From IMG/VR virus record IMGVR_UViG_3300042865_000182, positions 43,395 through 107,394 of that record: 64,000 nucleotides of DNA, one strand, 5' to 3'. A model generated the notes under the pieces. That model was not told the DNA's origin, ran no database searches, and was given only the letters and a program-made list of their open reading frames with translations. Every line of letters starts with the position of its first letter. Position 1 is the first letter of the stretch. Of this stretch, positions 61,140 through 64,000 are shown piece after piece. The position numbers and the translations under genes are program-made. This DNA comes from a virus.

Positions 61140-61574
61140 CTATTCTGATTTACTTTCTACAATTTCTATTAACTTTTCAAGACAAACAAGTTCTGCTTCT
61201 TCGTAGTTATCATATTCTTTGAGACTAAGTATAACTTCATGAGTCTTTGATAAAGGATCTTTTTTATATTCACACGTGTATCTATAATAACAAATACTAT
61301 CTGCTGTATACATTCTTTCTATCCAAGAACATAAACCATGCTTCTCTCTAAACCATCTAAATGCTTGTTGCCAAACAGGGATAGGCAATGACTCAACACT
61401 GCTATCAATAGTGCAAGCGGGATATCCGCAATGCACATTAGGTAATTGACATCCTCCGGGTTGTGCTTGGTTTTCACAAATCTTTTTAACTGCCTCGTAT
61501 CTAAAGCATGGTTCATCAAATCCAAGTTGCTTCATTCTTAAACTTAAATTATAAGGCACAAATTCTTTTTCCAT
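61140..61574 (-). CDS. Hypothetical Cys/Trp-rich protein, 144 aa
   Basis: Start taken at the ATG after the junction element: MEKEFVPYNLSLRMKQLGF, the pattern of small Bacteroidota phage proteins. A longer frame from 61598 (MIVLNQNRM) is just the repeat read in another frame. Residues about 35-60 hold several Cys and His, and the WIERMY and EYDNYEEAELVCLEKLIE ends are typical of this family, whose function is not known. Ends ESKSE, encoded partly by the following junction element's variant. Confidence 0.6.
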   Translation of the reverse strand: MEKEFVPYNLSLRMKQLGFDEPCFRYEAVKKICENQAQPGGCQLPNVHCGYPACTIDSSVESLPIPVWQQAFRWFREKHGLCSWIERMYTADSICYYRYTCEYKKDPLSKTHEVILSLKEYDNYEEAELVCLEKLIEIVESKSE

Positions 61575-61590
61575 TCTATTCTGATTTAAA
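61572..61590 (-). repeat. Junction element copy, TAG-A-ATG type
   Basis: TTTAAATCAGAATAGAATG, exact. It encodes the FKSE-stop end of the 58-residue zinc-ribbon gene and the start of the 144-residue gene. Confidence 0.9.
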
Positions 61591-61752
61591 ACAATCATAA
61601 CAAATTACTGGAAATCCTGCAGGACTCTCATCCTTTGGCATATACATCTTTTTACCTGTTGCTTGGACATATACTTCTTCTTTTGGTGCTAAGTATACAC
61701 CACATTCAGCACAGTATTCTCCATTAATCATTTTATCTGCTATTTCTCCCAT
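61576..61752 (-). CDS. Zinc-ribbon-like small protein, 58 aa
   Basis: Start at the ATG after the junction element (MGEIADKMINGEYCAECG). Two CxxC pairs, YCAECG near residue 15 and ICYDCFKSE at the end, make a four-Cys zinc site. Between them are strands (EEVYVQATGKKMYMP). Small phage zinc ribbons often bind nucleic acid or RNA polymerase, but nothing here shows which. The end FKSE comes from the repeat. Confidence 0.6.
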   Translation of the reverse strand: MGEIADKMINGEYCAECGVYLAPKEEVYVQATGKKMYMPKDESPAGFPVICYDCFKSE

Positions 61753-61768
61753 TCTATTCTGATTTAAG
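61750..61768 (-). repeat. Junction element copy, one mismatch
   Basis: CTTAAATCAGAATAGAATG, one base different from the exact copies (C for the first T). It gives the end LKSE of the upstream gene and the start of the zinc-ribbon gene. Confidence 0.88.
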
Positions 61769-61930
61769 GGTTTCACCAATCTTTAATAGTTTATCTTCTA
61801 TTACTTTAAGTATGCTTAAATATTCCTTTGCTTTTTGATAATTTTTTTGATGAATATTATATTTTTCATCAAAATAATTTCTTAAAAGTATTAGTTCTTG
61901 TATTGAATATTCTACTGCTGTCTGTTCCAT
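61754..61930 (-). CDS. Hypothetical protein, 58 aa
   Basis: MEQTAVEYSIQELILLRNYF... ends GETLKSE. The MxxTAVE(Y/W)...EL start is shared with other small genes of this array and with Bacteroidota phage proteins of unknown function. Predicted long helix with Tyr/Lys. Shorter than 60 codons, but its start (TAGTATG) and stop (inside the repeat) both fit the array. Confidence 0.65.
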   Translation of the reverse strand: MEQTAVEYSIQELILLRNYFDEKYNIHQKNYQKAKEYLSILKVIEDKLLKIGETLKSE

Positions 61931-61931
61931 A

Positions 61932-62153
61932 CTATTCCATTGTTAGGTTACTATCAGATAAAATCTCCCGGATCTTATCCCTTAACTTTTCATAAGCCTC
62001 TCCTACTTCAGAAGGAAGTTGTTCATTATACTTAACTTCATTTCTAAGATGCTGATCTATTTCCCATATAGCAGCTCTATACTTCCACCCATCTAATGCT
62101 ACCTGAGCATCAGATGCAGCATCTTCATCTGTAAATTCAATTATTACTTTCAT
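61932..62153 (-). CDS. Hypothetical protein, 73 aa
   Basis: MKVIIEFTDEDAASDAQVAL... A strand-helix start (EFTDEDAA, ALDGWKYRAAIWEIDQ) and an acidic helical end match a small Bacteroidota phage family I recall (the WxxDxxLR segment). Function unknown. Its start is supplied by the next junction element copy, its stop is followed by TATG. Confidence 0.65.
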   Translation of the reverse strand: MKVIIEFTDEDAASDAQVALDGWKYRAAIWEIDQHLRNEVKYNEQLPSEVGEAYEKLRDKIREILSDSNLTME

Positions 62154-62169
62154 TCTATTCTGATTTAAA
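62151..62169 (-). repeat. Junction element copy, exact
   Basis: TTTAAATCAGAATAGAATG. It encodes FKSE-stop of the 107-residue gene and the start of the 73-residue gene. Confidence 0.9.
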
Positions 62170-62478
62170 GTTATTTCTATAATTATTTACTTTATCTTTA
62201 ATTTTGTCTTTATATGGTTTTGAATTGAGCCAAATTGGATTACTATCTTTTATAGGTTTTTTATATTTTTTTCCTTTTTCATATGCATTTTTTATCTGCT
62301 CTTTCTCCATTTCTAATAGTTCTGTATCAATTCTATTGAGTATGTTATCAATAGTAAGGTTAACTACTGCTTGACAAGCCTCTCTTGTCCTTAAATCTTT
62401 AATTTCTTCAAGTGCTTCATTACAAGTACTTACTGCAATTAATAAATCACTTTTTAATTCTTGCACTGCTGTTTTCAT
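62155..62478 (-). CDS. Hypothetical protein, 107 aa
   Basis: Start at the ATG after the junction element (MKTAVQELKSDLLIAVSTC); a longer frame beginning at 62559 only reads the repeat and upstream sequence. The family features are the TAVQELKS start, the EMEKEQI helix and a Lys-rich end (NNYRNNFKSE). Similar proteins occur in Bacteroidota phages; the function is not known. Confidence 0.6.
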   Translation of the reverse strand: MKTAVQELKSDLLIAVSTCNEALEEIKDLRTREACQAVVNLTIDNILNRIDTELLEMEKEQIKNAYEKGKKYKKPIKDSNPIWLNSKPYKDKIKDKVNNYRNNFKSE

Positions 62479-62494
62479 TCTATTCTGATTTAAA
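62476..62494 (-). repeat. Junction element copy, exact
   Basis: TTTAAATCAGAATAGAATG; supplies FKSE-stop of the YYNETFKSE gene and the start of the 107-residue gene. Confidence 0.9.
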
Positions 62495-62701
62495 GGTTTC
62501 GTTGTAGTATAAATCTCCATGTAAAAAATCTTTGCCACAATATTTTTCTGCTGCTTCAAAGGCTTGCATTATCTGCTCTTTCTCCATTTCTTTGGCTTGT
62601 TCAATTTTATCTTTAAAATCAATATCAATATTTTTGTAGCCTAAATGTTTTTTTCTACTTGATTTTAACTCATTTACAAACCATTCTACTGCTGTTTTCA
62701 T
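62480..62701 (-). CDS. Hypothetical protein, 73 aa (MKTAVEWFVNEL family)
   Basis: MKTAVEWFVNELKSSRKK... with KEMEKEQIMQAFEAAEKYCG and the end YYNETFKSE, a layout that recurs in Bacteroidota phage genomes (my recollection). Mostly helical and charged; function unknown. It is related to the 107-residue neighbour (TAV...EL start, EMEKEQI), so the array may have grown by duplication. Confidence 0.65.
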   Translation of the reverse strand: MKTAVEWFVNELKSSRKKHLGYKNIDIDFKDKIEQAKEMEKEQIMQAFEAAEKYCGKDFLHGDLYYNETFKSE

Positions 62702-62717
62702 TCTATTCTGATTTAAA
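62699..62717 (-). repeat. Junction element copy, exact but out of frame
   Basis: TTTAAATCAGAATAGAATG again, but here the upstream gene stops earlier at the TAA inside the element (62713-62715), so no KSE peptide is made. The sequence is kept although the upstream protein end is different. Confidence 0.9.
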
Positions 62718-62970
62718 GGTTATCAAATTGTTCTTGTAACTGATCTAACTCAACAGTTACCAACTCTATTTCTTTTTCAATAGCTTCTCTCATTAAATCC
62801 ATATTCTTAAAATATAATTCCAATGGACTATTAGAAATACCAACATAAACTTCTAAGTGTACTCTACTTAAACCACAACCTTTAGCATGCTGTAACTTTC
62901 TTCTGTACTCATAAAGTTTATCATATTGATCTTTTAAGTTTTTAGCTAAATTAAATACATCATTCTTCAT
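62713..62970 (-). CDS. Hypothetical protein, 85 aa
   Basis: Start at MKNDVFNLAKNLKDQYDKL after a TAGTATG junction; a longer frame to 63018 would run into the small membrane gene. Helical with a GCGLSRVHLEVYVGI strand pair in the middle and an acidic end (LQEQFDNL). Function unknown. Confidence 0.6.
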   Translation of the reverse strand: MKNDVFNLAKNLKDQYDKLYEYRRKLQHAKGCGLSRVHLEVYVGISNSPLELYFKNMDLMREAIEKEIELVTVELDQLQEQFDNL

Positions 62971-62971
62971 A

Positions 62972-63052
62972 CTATTTTCTTTTACCAATTTGATAACCCA
63001 CATAGAACCATAAAACAAATCCTATGTGTGATATGATTAATATCCAAGTCAT
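62972..63052 (-). CDS. Small membrane protein, 26 aa
   Basis: MTWILIISHIGFVLWFYVGY then QIGKRK: a single hydrophobic helix and a basic tail. TAGTATG at both ends ties it to its neighbours, supporting translation. Confidence 0.5.
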   Translation of the reverse strand: MTWILIISHIGFVLWFYVGYQIGKRK

Positions 63053-63053
63053 A

Positions 63054-63248
63054 CTATTTCTTTTTTTTCTGTTCTAAATAATCAATAATAAAACCAATAG
63101 CAACAATAATATTCATACCAAAAGAAGCTATTATTTCTTGAATATCCTCATAGACAGTAGACATCAAATGTACATGACCAACCATCCAGAATGGTATGGA
63201 CAAGTTTTGGCTTATCCATACCACTAGATATTTTAGAAAATGTAACAT
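63054..63248 (-). CDS. Small membrane protein, 64 aa
   Basis: MLHFLKYLVVWISQNLSIPF... contains one hydrophobic segment near the start and another at about 44-56 (GMNIIVAIGFIIDY), ending in EQKKKK. It overlaps the lipoprotein gene as TAATG. Function unknown. Confidence 0.6.
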   Translation of the reverse strand: MLHFLKYLVVWISQNLSIPFWMVGHVHLMSTVYEDIQEIIASFGMNIIVAIGFIIDYLEQKKKK

Positions 63249-63700
63249 TACTTGCTCATGAACTCATATGCAGCTTTACTGCTAGTCATCTTGAAGCTAT
63301 AAATCTCTGTTTTACAGTAGCTCTCATTTATCCTGATTCTTACTGTACTAGCTGCTTTAAATGCTTCTAAAAACAAAGGATCCTCTGCCAGGTCCCAACT
63401 AATGTAAATTACATCAGAGGAGCCCCCTTTATAACCTTCTACTGAGAATTTTTTATCTACCCCATTTACTACAAATACTACATCTACTGTAGGAGCGTCA
63501 TCACAATAGTATCCCCCACTTACTGAAAATGTTACCATTGTATCTAATTGAAATAGATACAAGTTAGCCCCATTATTTTCTGGAGTATATGCAACTTTGT
63601 ATGGTTCATCAAAACCATTATCACTTAACTTGTAAGTCCATTGAGCACTAACACATCCTGTAATTAGCATTGCTCCTAATAAATTAATCACCTTCTTCAT
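63248..63700 (-). CDS. Secreted or lipid-anchored protein, 150 aa
   Basis: The N terminus MKKVINLLGAMLITGCVSAQ is a signal peptide; ITGC is a good lipobox, so the mature protein may be a lipoprotein, though SAQ also fits ordinary signal cleavage. The rest is strand-rich (WTYKLSDNGF, VTFSVSGGYYCDD, VDVVFVVNG, STVRIRINESYC) and ends with a helix. It recalls small secreted proteins with a VasI-like sandwich fold. Phage lipoproteins in host envelopes often block superinfection; that role is only a guess here. The start overlaps the next gene's stop. Confidence 0.6.
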   Translation of the reverse strand: MKKVINLLGAMLITGCVSAQWTYKLSDNGFDEPYKVAYTPENNGANLYLFQLDTMVTFSVSGGYYCDDAPTVDVVFVVNGVDKKFSVEGYKGGSSDVIYISWDLAEDPLFLEAFKAASTVRIRINESYCKTEIYSFKMTSSKAAYEFMSK

Positions 63701-63945
63701 TGTTTTCTCTTTTTTTGGTTGTTTTCTCTGAGGGATTCTTCAAAGATTTGTCCGGCCTGTTGTACCTTTTCAATCTCTCTTGAATTTTCAAGTTCTCTAA
63801 ATTGTAGTCTAGTTTCCTGCTGGTGTCTCTCATACTCTTCCCAATTATACATTTCTAATTCTTTCATTTTGATAACATCTGCTACTGTCATGCCTTCAGG
63901 TATACCACCATTGGCTTCCATAATTTCAATACAAAGTTCTTTCAT
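63697..63945 (-). CDS. Hypothetical coiled-coil protein, 82 aa
   Basis: The start is at MKELCIEIMEANGG because its ATG overlaps the preceding gene's TGA (ATGA); an ATG three codons earlier is possible. The protein is helical, acidic then basic (ELENSREIEKVQQAG, RENNQKKRKQ). Function unknown; ATGA overlap with the lipoprotein gene. Confidence 0.55.
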   Translation of the reverse strand: MKELCIEIMEANGGIPEGMTVADVIKMKELEMYNWEEYERHQQETRLQFRELENSREIEKVQQAGQIFEESLRENNQKKRKQ

Positions 63946-64000
63946 TCTTCCCATAATTTCAAAGCTTTAGTTATTAATTCTTTTGCTGCAACATCTCTTC
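63942..64000 (-). CDS. 3' end of a minus-strand gene (truncated)
   Basis: The frame reads in from the right edge and ends RDVAAKELITKALKLWEE followed by TGA, which overlaps the next ATG. Only 19 codons are visible, so nothing can be said about function. Confidence 0.5.
   Translation of the reverse strand, partial: RDVAAKELITKALKLWEE

Noticed and set aside
61576-62701. FKSE as a C-terminal protein sorting tag
   Set aside because: At 62699 the same DNA is conserved although the upstream gene stops in another frame and does not make the peptide, so the peptide is probably a by-product of a nucleotide element.
1-64000. tRNA genes, CRISPR arrays, integrase and attachment sites
   Set aside because: No cloverleaf-like sequence, direct-repeat/spacer array or recombinase motif was seen by eye. 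A covariance search could still find a divergent tRNA.

Overview
The window looks like part of the genome of a crAss-like tailed phage (order Crassvirales, podovirus-type) that infects a member of the Bacteroidota. The evidence is the gene content and layout. A tail gene is followed by low-complexity virion cargo genes and three giant genes of 2472, 3415 and 2774 codons. One giant carries the DxDxD active-site motif of the crAss-type virion RNA polymerase, and two carry zincin (HExxH) motifs. A second block on the opposite strand holds B-family DNA polymerase, primase, DnaB-type helicase, a Sak4-type ATPase, uracil-DNA glycosylase and a MoxR/VWA pair. The DNA is AT-rich, genes overlap tightly (ATGA, TAATG), and the small right-end proteins resemble families I know from Bacteroidota phages. 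The standard genetic code fits all the long reading frames. Both ends of the window cut through genes, so this is not a complete genome.

Left arm, 1-40.9 kb, plus strand: one uninterrupted late cluster with no internal terminator that I can see. It runs from the end of a tail ('muzzle'-like) gene, through four cargo-type proteins sharing (F/Y)-x-GG motifs (one with an embedded HAD phosphatase domain), to the giants: a 2472-residue protein with a PD-(D/E)XK nuclease-like domain, the 3415-residue RNA polymerase with a zincin motif, and a 2774-residue protein with two zincin motifs, a large-polyvalent-protein-type domain, a LysM-like segment and a C-terminal hydrophobic segment. A 46-residue basic protein ends the cluster at a hairpin shared with the converging minus-strand units.

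Right arm, 40.9-64 kb, minus strand (read right to left): a 58-64 kb stretch of small accessory genes, uracil-DNA glycosylase and an unknown conserved gene leads into the DnaB-like helicase, the Sak4-type ATPase, an SSB-like protein, the primase, a run of small overlapping genes, the metallopeptidase/VWA and MoxR pair, a PD-(D/E)XK exonuclease, PolB and a MazG-like pyrophosphohydrolase. Five hairpin-plus-T-tract terminators punctuate this arm. One plus-strand gene (59139-59447) sits inside it.

Most notable observations: (1) the Sak4-type gene is split by an 816-base group I intron carrying an HNH endonuclease ORF, with recognisable P1, P6, P7, P8 and P10 pairings; (2) a 19-base element recurs at successive gene junctions at 61-63 kb and supplies both the preceding gene's end and the next gene's start; (3) the zincin, HAD, nuclease and polymerase domains of the virion cargo; (4) PolB ends in a textbook bacterial sliding-clamp-binding peptide.
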